DNA of 50,843 nt, from NCBI GenBank assembly GCA_015491735.1, contig WFVH01000067.1, positions 1 to 50,843 on the forward strand, given 5' to 3'. Origin of the DNA: Gammaproteobacteria bacterium (GTDB taxonomy: Bacteria; Pseudomonadota; Gammaproteobacteria; Thiohalospirales; Thiohalospiraceae). Shown here one piece after another: positions 6,223-14,556 of the stretch; position 1 is the stretch's first letter, and every line of letters starts with the position of its first letter. The notes under the pieces are model-generated. The model worked only from the letters and a program-made list of their open reading frames with translations. It did not search any database and was not told the DNA's origin. The translations under genes and the position numbers were made by a program.

Positions 6223-8417
6223 CAGCGCTGCCGCCATGCTTCCAGCACATTGGGCAGCTGGGCTATCCGGTTCAGCACCTTGCTAAGCTGGGCGGTATCG
6301 CGAATGCTGAGGGTCAGCTTCATGGTGGCGATACCCTGTTTCGGATCGGTGGCAGTGTTGACGGCCAGTACGTTGACCTCTTCCGCCGCCAGAATGGTGG
6401 TGACGTCCCGCAACAGTCCAGAGCGATCCACGGCCCGCAGATTGACGTCCACCTGATAGCTATCACCCGGCTCGGAACTGCGCCACTCCACCTCGATGAG
6501 CCGCGAACGCTTGTCGCTGTCCAGATTGAGGATGTTGGGACAGTCACGGCGGTGAATGCTGACCCCCCGGCCCAGGGTTATGTAGCCGATCACGGCGTCC
6601 CCCGGCACCGGCTTGCAGCAGCGGGCGATATGGGTCAGCAGATTACCGACACCGTGGATGCGGATATCACCGCCGCTCTGCTCCCGCACGCTGCGCGGCC
6701 GCTTCACCACTGGCGGTTGCCGCTCCTCCAGCGGCTGCAGACGATGCACCGCACCGGCGATCTGGGCGGTGGTCACCTCACCCCGGCCAATCGCCGCCAG
6801 CAGTTCGTCCTGCTCCTGAAATTTGAGTTCGGTCACCAGCGTGCCCATGTCCAGGCCAGCGGCGCCCAGGCGGCGCAGCTCCCGCTCCAGCGCCAGCTTC
6901 CCTTCGCTGATATGTTTCTCCTGATCCTGCTGTTTGAACCAGGTAAGAATCTTGGAGCGGGCCCGGGAGCTCTTTATGTAACCCAGCTGCGGATTGAGCC
7001 AGTCCCGGCTGGGCGCGCCATGGCGGGTGGTCATGATCTCCACCTGTTCACCGCTCTTCAGCTCGTAGGTCAGCGGCACGATCCGCCCGTCCACCTTGGC
7101 GCCGCGGCAGCGATGCCCCACTTCGGTATGCACCGCATAAGCAAAATCCAGCGGCGTCGCCCCCTGGGGCAGATCCAGAATATCCCCCTGGGGGGTCAGC
7201 ACGTAGACCCGATCCTCGAACAGCTCCGACTTGAAGCGGTCGATGAAGTCACCGGCGTCGTGAGACTCATCCTTCCACTCCAGCAGTTGGCGCAACCAGG
7301 CGATCTTCTGTTCGAAGCCGCCGTCACGCGCACCACCCCCCTCCTTGTAAACCCAGTGGGCCGCCACCCCCAGCTCGGCATGGCGGTGCATCTCATGGGT
7401 GCGGATCTGCACCTCCAGCGTCTTGCCCTGGGGTCCAATCACTGCTGTATGGATGGATTGATAGTGGTTCTCCTTGGGAGTGGCGATGTAGTCGTCGAAC
7501 TCACGGGGTATATGCCGCCACAGCGTGTGCACGACTCCCAGCGCGTGATAACAATCCGCCACTTCATTGACCAGAATGCGCACCGCCCGCAGATCGTAGA
7601 GCTGATCCAGCCCCACCCCCTTGCGCTGCATCTTGCGCCAGATGCTATAGATGTGCTTCGGACGGCCGGTCACCTCCGCCTCGATACCCGCCTCTTTCAG
7701 CGCCCCGGTGAGCCGGGCGATAACCTGTTCAATATACTGCTCCCGCTCCACCCGGCGCTCATCCAGGCTGCGCGCCAGCTTGCGGTAACTCTCCGGCTCC
7801 AGGTAGCGGAAGGCGAGATCCTCCAGCTCCCACTTGAGCTGCCAAATCCCCAGGCGATTGGCCAGCGGCGCATAGATCTCTTGCGTCTCACGGGCGATAC
7901 GACGCTGCTTTTCCGGCGGCAGGTGTTTCAGGGTACGCATATTATGCAGCCGATCCGCCAGCTTGATCAGCACCACCCGTACATCCTCCGCCATCGCCAG
8001 CAGCAGCTTGCGCAGGCTTTCGGCCTGATGTGCTCCGCTGCCCGAAACGGAGTGGATGAACTCGATCTTGGTCACCCCGTCCACCAGCCGGGCGATGGAG
8101 CTGCCGAACGCCTGCTCGATCATCTCCAGGGTAATCTCGGTATCCTCCACCGTATCGTGCAGCAGGGCCGCGGCGATAGTTTCATAGTCCAGCCGCAGAT
8201 CGACCAAAATGTCCGCCACCGCCAGCAGATGAAGCAGGTAGGGTTCACCGGAGGCACGCAACTGCCCGCCATGCGCCCGCTGCGCCATTTCACAGGCGCG
8301 ACGCAACACCGCCAGTGACTTCTCCGGATAATGCCCGGACAACGTGGCCAACCAGCCCTCCGTATCCGGCTCCACTGAGCCGACTGGAGTCTTCAGTCTG
8401 TTTTCAACATAAACCAT
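6222..8417 (-). CDS. relA: RelA/SpoT-family (p)ppGpp synthetase, RelA type with intact HD hydrolase motif
   Basis: 731-residue alarmone enzyme with HD hydrolase domain, synthetase domain, TGS domain (VYVLTPQGDILDLPQG) and C-terminal zinc-finger/ACT regulatory domains (GVSIHRRDCPN, then the terminal ACT). The synthetase region has EFDD at 306-309, the acidic signature of RelA rather than the RXKD of SpoT, so strong GTP/GDP pyrophosphokinase activity is expected in the stringent response. Unusually for a gammaproteobacterial RelA, the hydrolase residues are all kept: His63, His87-Asp88, Glu91-Asp92, Asp155 and Asn159. The usual NGYQSIHT reads NHYQSIHT (residues 317-324). The start is the ATG at 8417; no good ribosome binding site is seen. 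Confidence 0.93.
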   Translation of the reverse strand: MVYVENRLKTPVGSVEPDTEGWLATLSGHYPEKSLAVLRRACEMAQRAHGGQLRASGEPYLLHLLAVADILVDLRLDYETIAAALLHDTVEDTEITLEMIEQAFGSSIARLVDGVTKIEFIHSVSGSGAHQAESLRKLLLAMAEDVRVVLIKLADRLHNMRTLKHLPPEKQRRIARETQEIYAPLANRLGIWQLKWELEDLAFRYLEPESYRKLARSLDERRVEREQYIEQVIARLTGALKEAGIEAEVTGRPKHIYSIWRKMQRKGVGLDQLYDLRAVRILVNEVADCYHALGVVHTLWRHIPREFDDYIATPKENHYQSIHTAVIGPQGKTLEVQIRTHEMHRHAELGVAAHWVYKEGGGARDGGFEQKIAWLRQLLEWKDESHDAGDFIDRFKSELFEDRVYVLTPQGDILDLPQGATPLDFAYAVHTEVGHRCRGAKVDGRIVPLTYELKSGEQVEIMTTRHGAPSRDWLNPQLGYIKSSRARSKILTWFKQQDQEKHISEGKLALERELRRLGAAGLDMGTLVTELKFQEQDELLAAIGRGEVTTAQIAGAVHRLQPLEERQPPVVKRPRSVREQSGGDIRIHGVGNLLTHIARCCKPVPGDAVIGYITLGRGVSIHRRDCPNILNLDSDKRSRLIEVEWRSSEPGDSYQVDVNLRAVDRSGLLRDVTTILAAEEVNVLAVNTATDPKQGIATMKLTLSIRDTAQLSKVLNRIAQLPNVLEAWRQR

Positions 8418-8513
8418 CTGTGTGCCGATAGAGAAAAAAGGGCAATAACTATTATTGCCGGGTTATTAATAAATAAGTCGTTGCCACAGCAGAAAAGTTC
8501 AAGGAGCAACCAC

Positions 8514-8792
8514 GTGCGTTCAATATACCTTTTTTTGTTATCCCTGGTTTTGATCCCTGTCACGACAGCACAGGGCGATGTACTGACCCTGCCCACCGTT
8601 GCTCCGGTAAAGCACGGAACAAAGCTGCCGGTTCGCGGCATGAGCATGCAGCAGGTGATAAAGCAGTTTGGTCAGCCGCTAACCAAACTCCCCACCATCG
8701 GAGATCCACCGATCAGCCGCTGGAACTACAAACACTACTCCGTCTATTTCGAGGGGCCGTATGTCATCCATTCCGTCCACCACAAAAGGTGA
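8514..8792 (+). CDS. small secreted protein of unknown function
   Basis: 92-residue exported protein with a signal peptide (SIYLFLLSLVLIPVTTAQG). The mature part contains RGMSMQQVIKQFGQP, resembling the helix of SmpA/OmlA-type small envelope proteins, then ISRWNYKHYSVYFE and VIHSVHHKR. I use the GTG at 8514 because AAGGAG lies 7 bases upstream (8501-8506) and the hydrophobic signal begins directly after it. It diverges from relA across 96 bp. I recognise it as a conserved type of gammaproteobacterial periplasmic protein but know no function. Confidence 0.75.
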   Translation: MRSIYLFLLSLVLIPVTTAQGDVLTLPTVAPVKHGTKLPVRGMSMQQVIKQFGQPLTKLPTIGDPPISRWNYKHYSVYFEGPYVIHSVHHKR

Positions 8793-8838
8793 CAGGGTCC
8801 GTCTCTCCGGCGGGGCAACCTTCTGACAGAACAGCGTA

Positions 8839-10716
8839 ATGGCCAAAATTATTCCCGCACTAAACAGACGAACGCTTGCACGCATGACAGCGGGCGAAAA
8901 GCGTGTCGCACGTCGTCTCGAGGCGCTGCTGGAGGATGATTATCTGATTTGGTATGACATCCCCGTCGGTTCACAACGGCGCTACCCCGATTTCATTATT
9001 CTGCATCCGTCACGGGGTTTGCTGTTTCTCGAAGTCAAGGACTGGAAGCCCGATACCATTAAAAAAATGGACAAATCCACCGTAACCCTGCATACCGACA
9101 AAGGCATGGTGACAAAAACTCATCCACTCGAACAGGTCCGCCAGTGCACCTACGCCGTGCTTCAAAAACTGGAGCAGGATCCGCGGCTTTGCCAGATGAC
9201 AGGAAAGTACAGAGGCAATCTGGTTATGCCCTATGGATGGGGGGTGGTATTTACCAACATTACTCGCAATCAGGCGGAAAAAGCGCTCCCTGAGGGGATA
9301 CGGGAGAGCCTGCTGCCGGACCATCTCATCATCTATAAAAACGAGATAACTGAAAATGCAGATGCAGAGACATTCCAAACACAGTTATGGAACATGTTCC
9401 ATTATCAGTTTGGAAATCCACTCACTGTTCCGCAAATTGATCGAATACGCTGGCATCTGTTTCCGGAGATACGAATAGATGAAAACCCTCAGCAGGATCT
9501 GTTCAGCGATGGGGATGGCAGTACTCATCAATCGCAGCAGCGGTTACCGGACATTATCAAAATCATGGATATCCAACAGGAGCAGCTGGCGCGCAGCCTG
9601 GGAGAAGGACATCGTGTCATCCACGGCGTTGCGGGTTCAGGTAAAACCATGATACTGGGATACCGCTGTCTGTATCTCAGCCAGACCACAACCAAACCGA
9701 TACTGGTGCTCTGTTTCAATATAACCCTTGCAGCACAGCTAAAGTCATTTATCAGCTCAAGAGGGATTGGGGATCAGGTACAGGTTTATCATTTTCATGA
9801 CTGGTGCAACCAGCAGATAAAAACCTACCATGTGGAGTTGAAGCAGTCAGATAAACATGTTTACGAACGGAAGGTAGAGACCGTCATTGATGCCGTGGAA
9901 AAAAAGCGTATTCCAAGAGCACAGTACGGCGCTTTGCTAATTGATGAAGGGCATGATTTTGAAGCCGACTGGCTAAGGCTTGTTGTCCAGATGATTGACC
10001 CGGAAACCGACTCCATGTTACTTCTTTACGATGATGCGCAGTCTATTTATAAAAACCGCTCCGGTCTGGGTTTCAGCCTGTCCAGCGTTGGCGTGCAGGC
10101 AAAAGGAAGAACAACTGTTTTACGATTGAACTACCGCAACACCCGCGAAATATTGAGCTTTGCGTATGCCTTTGCCTGTCACTATTTTTCTCCACAAAAC
10201 ACCGATGACGATCATATCCCTCTCATCGAACCAGAAGCTGCAGGAAACAATGGTCCTGCCCCGGAAGTGCGGGTATTCAACACCTCCCGGGAGGAAATTG
10301 ACTACACATCGAAATGCTTGATCAAATGGCATGAGAGAGGCGTGCCATGGGGCGATATGGCAGTATTATGTGCAGCCTCCTGGCAGTGCAGGAGGATTGC
10401 CATACAGCTAAAAAAATCCGCGGTTCCCCACCTGCTGATAAATGACAAACAGAGCAAAAAAAGCTATAGCGCTTCCAAAGACCGGGTGACGATCTCAACT
10501 ATCCACAGCAGCAAGGGTCTGGAGTTTCCGAGAGTTATCATATCGAGTATCGGAAAAATGAAAGATCATGAAACGCATAACGCCCGCCTTCTTTATGTTG
10601 GCATGACAAGAGCCCAGCAATGTCTGCTACTTACCACCTCCACACATAACGAATTCAGCCGCAAGCTGATGAAGCTGTCGGCAACGGCCGCTTACCCTTG
10701 CGCAGCCTCTGGATAA
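8839..10716 (+). CDS. NERD-domain nuclease fused to UvrD-type helicase
   Basis: 625-residue protein joining an N-terminal NERD (nuclease-related) domain to a superfamily 1 helicase. The NERD part shows GEKRVARRL (Glu20), PDF (Asp51) and LEVKDW (Glu65, Lys67), an intact PD-(D/E)xK-like site. The helicase has Walker A GVAGSGKT at 263-270, Walker B LLIDEGHDF at 366-374, LRLNYRNTREIL, STIHSSKGLEF and LYVGMTRAQQ. It probably unwinds and cleaves DNA, in repair or in defence against foreign DNA; the sequence does not decide which. It stands alone, convergent with the WYL regulator gene. The start ATG at 8839 has only a weak ribosome binding site. Confidence 0.87.
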   Translation: MAKIIPALNRRTLARMTAGEKRVARRLEALLEDDYLIWYDIPVGSQRRYPDFIILHPSRGLLFLEVKDWKPDTIKKMDKSTVTLHTDKGMVTKTHPLEQVRQCTYAVLQKLEQDPRLCQMTGKYRGNLVMPYGWGVVFTNITRNQAEKALPEGIRESLLPDHLIIYKNEITENADAETFQTQLWNMFHYQFGNPLTVPQIDRIRWHLFPEIRIDENPQQDLFSDGDGSTHQSQQRLPDIIKIMDIQQEQLARSLGEGHRVIHGVAGSGKTMILGYRCLYLSQTTTKPILVLCFNITLAAQLKSFISSRGIGDQVQVYHFHDWCNQQIKTYHVELKQSDKHVYERKVETVIDAVEKKRIPRAQYGALLIDEGHDFEADWLRLVVQMIDPETDSMLLLYDDAQSIYKNRSGLGFSLSSVGVQAKGRTTVLRLNYRNTREILSFAYAFACHYFSPQNTDDDHIPLIEPEAAGNNGPAPEVRVFNTSREEIDYTSKCLIKWHERGVPWGDMAVLCAASWQCRRIAIQLKKSAVPHLLINDKQSKKSYSASKDRVTISTIHSSKGLEFPRVIISSIGKMKDHETHNARLLYVGMTRAQQCLLLTTSTHNEFSRKLMKLSATAAYPCAASG

Positions 10717-10800
10717 ATTTAATCCGGATATCTGTCAAACCCGGTCAATCAATTTTTTATCAGAACAACCCACACACTCCAGCATCCTGGCGCACACTGT

Positions 10801-11490
10801 TCACTGGTCATCCTGACATCGCACCTGTTCCAGATAGTCGCTCAAACGCTGTCCCGGCCGTGTGGTAAATATCTCTTTTTGCAGCAGGATGTTTTTCATT
10901 CTGTCCAGCCGGAAGTGGCGGAATTCATCACGAAGTTCACACCAGGCCACCAGGGTCCAGACCTTTCCCCAGTAAAACAGACCGAGAGGCCACACGGTAC
11001 GCGACGAGTGCTGACCATCCTCACGTGTGTAGTTACACTGAATCTTTTGTCGCTGTTTGACCGCACTGCGCAACAAGGCCAGATGTTTTTTGGTGACGGG
11101 ATCACTGTTGAAATCGGGAACCAGAAGCTCCTGCCGTTCCAGTTCCGGTTTGAGCCGCTCGGGAACAATATTTTTTATTTTACGAATCGCCTGGTGGGCG
11201 GCGCGCGCCAACTCCCTGTCCGTCCAGGCCTGGATCATGCGCGCCCCCAACATTAATGCCGCCAGCTCATCCTCATCAAACATCAGGGGAGGAAGATGAA
11301 ACCCTTTCATAAGACGATAGCCGACACCGGCCTCCCCCTCGATGGGTACACCCGAGAGGGACAGATCCTGAATATCCCTGTAGATGGTACGCCGGGAGAC
11401 CTCCAGCTCCTCGGCAAGATCATGGGCGGTTGTTACCCGATCATGACTCAGCAGCCCAACAATCCGGAACAGTCGATCCGCGCGGCGCAT
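10801..11490 (-). CDS. YafY-type WYL-domain transcriptional regulator
   Basis: 229-residue regulator with an N-terminal helix-turn-helix of the HTH_11 type (DLAEELEVSRRTIYRDIQDLS) and a WYL ligand-sensing domain (Y-G.V-WTLVAWCELRDEFRHFRLDRM). Family members are usually repressors that respond to nucleic acids or small molecules. It is the last gene of a three-gene operon: its ATG directly follows the stop codon of the DUF2461 gene. It may control its own operon (inference). Confidence 0.88.
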   Translation of the reverse strand: MRRADRLFRIVGLLSHDRVTTAHDLAEELEVSRRTIYRDIQDLSLSGVPIEGEAGVGYRLMKGFHLPPLMFDEDELAALMLGARMIQAWTDRELARAAHQAIRKIKNIVPERLKPELERQELLVPDFNSDPVTKKHLALLRSAVKQRQKIQCNYTREDGQHSSRTVWPLGLFYWGKVWTLVAWCELRDEFRHFRLDRMKNILLQKEIFTTRPGQRLSDYLEQVRCQDDQ

Positions 11491-12177
11491 CTAGAAACGC
11501 AGCTCCAGCGCCCTGCATAAAAAACGCATGATCGGTGCCGCCTGGGAGAACCGCCCGACCAGTTCGCCAGGAAGGTCACTGGAGGTAATACGCCGGTCAC
11601 CGATGGGGGCGATTGCGATAAAGTCCTTGCGTTTCAGATCCGAAATCAGCGGATGATCCCGGGCATAGCCCCGCGGTGCATTTTTCAGCGAATCACCTTC
11701 GAAGGCAAACTGTTTTCTGAAAGCACTGTTGTCACGCGCAGCAATCCAAGCATCACTCTTTTCTATAATTGCGTCACGGATTTTTCCCAGTGTTGCAGAG
11801 TCGGGGCGCCAGATGCCGGCACCGATAAAACACTCACTTTTTTCGATGTGCAGATAGAATCCCGGCGCATGGATATCCCGGCCCATCTCGTGACGGAACT
11901 GAATTCCAATATTGGTTTTGTAGGGACTTTTGTCCCTGCTGAAACGAACATCACGATGTATCCGCAACAGGGATCCCCCCACTTTTTTTGGCAGCGCCAG
12001 AAAGTGGGGGGAGATCATGGCCAGATCAGCGGCAATATCGCTGATCAGATTCAGGGCGGGCGTGCGGATCGTCCGTTCATACCGCTGCCGGTTTTCCATA
12101 AACCAGTCGCGATTGTTATTCGCGGCCAGATCCACCAGAAAATCGAAGCTCTCTGGAGTGAAACAGCGCCCCCGCAT
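11491..12177 (-). CDS. DUF2461 (TIGR02453) family protein
   Basis: 228-residue cytoplasmic protein of the DUF2461 family. Typical blocks are FDFLVDLAANNNRDWFMENRQRYE near the N-terminus, RIHRDVRFSRDKSPYKTNIG in the middle and GFYLHIEKSECFIGAGIWRP further on. No biochemical function is established for the family. The gene begins 5 bases after the VOC-protein stop and ends directly against the WYL regulator start, so the three are almost surely co-transcribed. Confidence 0.88.
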   Translation of the reverse strand: MRGRCFTPESFDFLVDLAANNNRDWFMENRQRYERTIRTPALNLISDIAADLAMISPHFLALPKKVGGSLLRIHRDVRFSRDKSPYKTNIGIQFRHEMGRDIHAPGFYLHIEKSECFIGAGIWRPDSATLGKIRDAIIEKSDAWIAARDNSAFRKQFAFEGDSLKNAPRGYARDHPLISDLKRKDFIAIAPIGDRRITSSDLPGELVGRFSQAAPIMRFLCRALELRF

Positions 12178-12182
12178 GCCAA

Positions 12183-12572
12183 CTATTTTTTGTCGAAATA
12201 GGTGATCAGCATCAGCACTGCTCCCTGCGGATCCTGCATCACCATAAAACGCCCCACATCGGGAATATCCTGTGGTGGCAGGATCACCTTGCCGCCAAGA
12301 GACTCGACCCGGGCCGGCATGGCATCCACATCATCGACAGTCACGTAGGCGCCCCAGGCGGGCGGCATCCCCTGGGCCTCTGGCGGAGTGGCCATAATAC
12401 CTGCCACTTCGGTATCCCCCGCCTTGGCCATGGTGTAGGAGCCGCAGCTTGACTCCATGTCTGTCAGCACCCATCCCAGCAGCTCACTATAAAAGGCTTT
12501 CGCTCCGGGTACATCGTTGGTCATCAGCTCATTCCAGCTGAACGCACCATGCAGTTTCATCGCTTCTGTCAT
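12183..12572 (-). CDS. VOC-family (glyoxalase/bleomycin-resistance fold) protein
   Basis: 129-residue vicinal-oxygen-chelate protein. Two beta-alpha-beta-beta-beta units are visible: FSWNELMTNDVPGAKAFYSELLGW at the start, then WGAYVTVDDVDAMPARVESLGGKVILPPQDIPDVGRFMVMQDPQGAVLMLI. It resembles the glyoxalase-like subgroup found near DUF2461 or stress regulators; the substrate is unknown. A clear ribosome binding site (GGAGCAGGAG) precedes the ATG at 12572. It is the first gene of the operon with DUF2461 and WYL genes. Confidence 0.85.
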   Translation of the reverse strand: MTEAMKLHGAFSWNELMTNDVPGAKAFYSELLGWVLTDMESSCGSYTMAKAGDTEVAGIMATPPEAQGMPPAWGAYVTVDDVDAMPARVESLGGKVILPPQDIPDVGRFMVMQDPQGAVLMLITYFDKK

Positions 12573-12625
12573 TGTCTCCTGCTCCTTGTTTGTTGAACGA
12601 CACGGTAAGTGTAGCAGGGGGCTGC

Positions 12626-12641
12626 TGACACCATTGTGTCA
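12626..12641. promoter_or_regulatory. 16-bp inverted repeat upstream of the VOC operon
   Basis: TGACACCATTGTGTCA is a near-perfect palindrome with 6-bp arms, 54 bp upstream of the VOC gene start. Its size and place would suit an operator, perhaps for the WYL regulator encoded at the end of the operon, but nothing in the sequence proves this. Nothing else stands out in the 200 bp between the VOC and narK genes. Confidence 0.3.
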
Positions 12642-12772
12642 GGAGAAAAACCTGATGGGGGAACGTAGTGAACAAACGGGCGGTGAAGACCACTCCTCCT
12701 TTCCCGCCCGCCGACCGGATATTTCATCGACCGGCGACCAGGTTCCTGGCTGCCGAGTCGATAACGCTTGCG

Positions 12773-14245
12773 CTATCTGGTTTCGAAGGCCTGCACCGCC
12801 CCATCCGGTATGGCCTCAACCTTCTCCGTCTCCGGCTCTTCAAGATAGAACAGGATCAAGGCGAACACGATCCCGGCGATGATACCGATCAGCATAAAGA
12901 ACTGATCATAGTCCACCAGTGAGTTCACGGTCAGAAACATCACCGCTCCCACATTGCCAAATGCCCCCGCCATACCTGCAATCTGACCGGTCATGCGCCG
13001 CTGGATCAGGGGCACCATAGCATACACCGCGCCGGAACCCGCCTTGGAGAAGATCCCGGCAACAATGGTGATAGCCACCACCAGCCACACCGGCCAGCTC
13101 CGTTCCACCAGCCCCAGTATGAGGAAACTGGCGGTGATTCCGGCGAAGATGACAATCAGGGTCAGCTTGCGGCCAAACCGGTCACTGAGCCAGCCGCCGC
13201 CAGGCCGCGCCACCAGGTTGATGAACGGGTAGATCCCGGCCAGCAGCGCCGCGGTCACCTTGGGGATATCGAACCAGGACACATAGAACATGGCCAGCAT
13301 GGAGACCACCGCCAGCTCGGTGCCGAAGGTAACCAGATAGGCCCAGTCCAGGATCGCCACCTGCTTGAACTTGTAGCGCTCCCCTTCCGGAACCGGCTTC
13401 TTGAGAACGTGCCCGTTGATATGCCAGATCTTCCACACCTTGACCAGATAGATGGCCGCAAGCACCCCGTAGATCAGGTAGGTGGTGGTCTGTCCGAACA
13501 GGTTCATCTGCGCCGGCGAGAGCTTCCATGCCAGCAGCGCCAGCGCCAGAAACAGCGGGATGTTCATCAACGTGTAGAGCACCAGATCGAAGCCGCTGGT
13601 GACCTCCATTGCACCGCTCCTCTTTGGCCGGTGATAGGTGGAGCCCTTCGGCGTATCGGTGACGATGAAGAAATAGAGCAGCCCGTAGCCGATGGCGGCG
13701 AGGCTGGCGAAGGTGATGGCGTAGCGCCAGCCGTCGCTGTCCCCCATCGCTACCGCGATAAAGGGCAGGGTCATGGCTGCGCCGGCAGAGCCGAAGTTAC
13801 CCCAGCCGCCGTAGATCCCCTGCGCAATACCGGTCTGCCGGGCCGGGAACCACTCGCCGATCATGCGGATCCCCACCACGAAACCAGCGCCGATAAACCC
13901 GGACAGAAAGCGCAGCAGCGTGAGCTGCTCATAACTCTGCGCCCAGGCAAAAGCGATACTGATCAGCCCGCCCAGCACCAGGATGATGGTGTACATGATG
14001 CGCGGCCCGAAGCGATCCACCAGCATCCCCACCACGATACGCGCGGGGATGGTCATGGCCACATTGAGAATCAGCAGCACCTTGGCCTGCTGGTCACTCA
14101 GCCCCAGCGCCTCCTTGATAAAGGGCATCATGGGGCCAAGCCCCAACCAGACCACAAAGGTCATGAAGAAGGCGAACCAGGTGTAGTGAAGAATACGGAT
14201 ATTCTCCCGGCCCAGCCTGAAGATGTTGAAGTTGCTCTCGGTCAT
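12773..14245 (-). CDS. narK: nitrate/nitrite transporter, NarK family (MFS)
   Basis: 490-residue major facilitator of the nitrate/nitrite porter family with twelve predicted membrane helices. The nitrate-porter signature is visible in GAGFVVGIRMIGEWFPARQTG and the following GIYGGWGNFGSAGA, and again as the glycine-rich GIFSKAGSGAVYAM with AGMAGAFGNVGA in the second half. It imports nitrate for the NasA reductase encoded divergently. I start at the ATG at 14245, which has GGGAG 6 bases upstream and lies 30-40 bases below a sigma-54 promoter; a longer frame beginning at 14302 would run through that promoter. Confidence 0.93.
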   Translation of the reverse strand: MTESNFNIFRLGRENIRILHYTWFAFFMTFVVWLGLGPMMPFIKEALGLSDQQAKVLLILNVAMTIPARIVVGMLVDRFGPRIMYTIILVLGGLISIAFAWAQSYEQLTLLRFLSGFIGAGFVVGIRMIGEWFPARQTGIAQGIYGGWGNFGSAGAAMTLPFIAVAMGDSDGWRYAITFASLAAIGYGLLYFFIVTDTPKGSTYHRPKRSGAMEVTSGFDLVLYTLMNIPLFLALALLAWKLSPAQMNLFGQTTTYLIYGVLAAIYLVKVWKIWHINGHVLKKPVPEGERYKFKQVAILDWAYLVTFGTELAVVSMLAMFYVSWFDIPKVTAALLAGIYPFINLVARPGGGWLSDRFGRKLTLIVIFAGITASFLILGLVERSWPVWLVVAITIVAGIFSKAGSGAVYAMVPLIQRRMTGQIAGMAGAFGNVGAVMFLTVNSLVDYDQFFMLIGIIAGIVFALILFYLEEPETEKVEAIPDGAVQAFETR

Positions 14246-14286
14246 GTTGCTACTCCCGTCGATGTCATTGCGCTGCGGGACCTTTA

Positions 14287-14301
14287 GCAAATCCAATGCC
14301 A
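14287..14301 (-). promoter_or_regulatory. sigma-54 promoter of narK
   Basis: On the minus strand TGGCAT-N5-TTGC matches the sigma-54 consensus TGGCAC-N5-TTGC with one change; the -24 GG (14300-14299) and -12 GC (14288-14287) are correctly spaced. Transcription would start near 14275, giving a leader of about 30 bases before the narK ATG. It needs an activator of the NtrC type, for which sites lie upstream. Confidence 0.7.
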
Positions 14302-14363
14302 CACAAAAAACAGGCTAACTATCAACCAGTTAACCGGAATCTGCTCCCATCCAGCCGGAAAAA

Positions 14364-14380
14364 AGGACCAAAATGGTGCA
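14364..14380. promoter_or_regulatory. NtrC-type binding site, imperfect
   Basis: AGGACCAAAATGGTGCA fits the 17-bp NtrC pattern TGCACC-N5-GGTGCA with a perfect right half and a 4-of-6 left half. It lies about 63 bp upstream of the narK sigma-54 promoter and about 160 bp upstream of the nasA one, suitable for an enhancer. Confidence 0.5.
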
Positions 14381-14425
14381 GATCGCGGGCGGGGGAACAC
14401 GCCGCCATATATTAAGGAGGACCGG

Positions 14426-14509
14426 ATGCACTCCATCGGTGCACCCTTTCACCCTCTGAATTTCAGCAGCGAGGGTAAGATGCGACAAAAAAAGACGCCA
14501 GTTCAATAA
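14426..14509 (+). CDS. candidate 27-residue small ORF between narK and nasA
   Basis: An ATG at 14426 preceded by a near-perfect ribosome binding site AAGGAGG (14414-14420, 5-base spacing) opens a 27-codon frame ending in TAA at 14509. The peptide is basic at its C-terminus (GKMRQKKTPVQ) and matches nothing I know. The frame overlaps an NtrC-type palindrome and lies upstream of the nasA sigma-54 start, so it would need its own promoter. It may be a chance frame. Confidence 0.22.
   Translation: MHSIGAPFHPLNFSSEGKMRQKKTPVQ
14427..14443. promoter_or_regulatory. NtrC-type binding site
   Basis: TGCACTCCATCGGTGCA is a 17-bp dyad that matches the NtrC consensus TGCACC-N5-GGTGCA with a single change. 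It is centred about 107 bp upstream of the nasA sigma-54 promoter and about 135 bp from the narK one, where an NtrC enhancer is expected. Confidence 0.65.
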
Positions 14510-14541
14510 GTTAAGAACTTACTACATCGAAATAACCGCGC

Positions 14542-14556
14542 TGGCACGCCGTTTGC
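14542..14556 (+). promoter_or_regulatory. sigma-54 promoter of nasA
   Basis: TGGCACGCCGTTTGC is a perfect match to the sigma-54 consensus TGGCAC-N5-TTGC, with -24 GG at 14543-14544 and -12 GC at 14555-14556. Transcription would begin near 14568, giving a leader of about 30 bases before the nasA ATG at 14598. Confidence 0.82.

Noticed and set aside
6207-8318. 703-codon open frame on the plus strand opposite relA
   Set aside because: It mirrors the relA codons in a GC-rich gene; the product is rich in His, Gln, Leu and Arg with no recognisable domain or ribosome binding site, while the relA frame has all family motifs.
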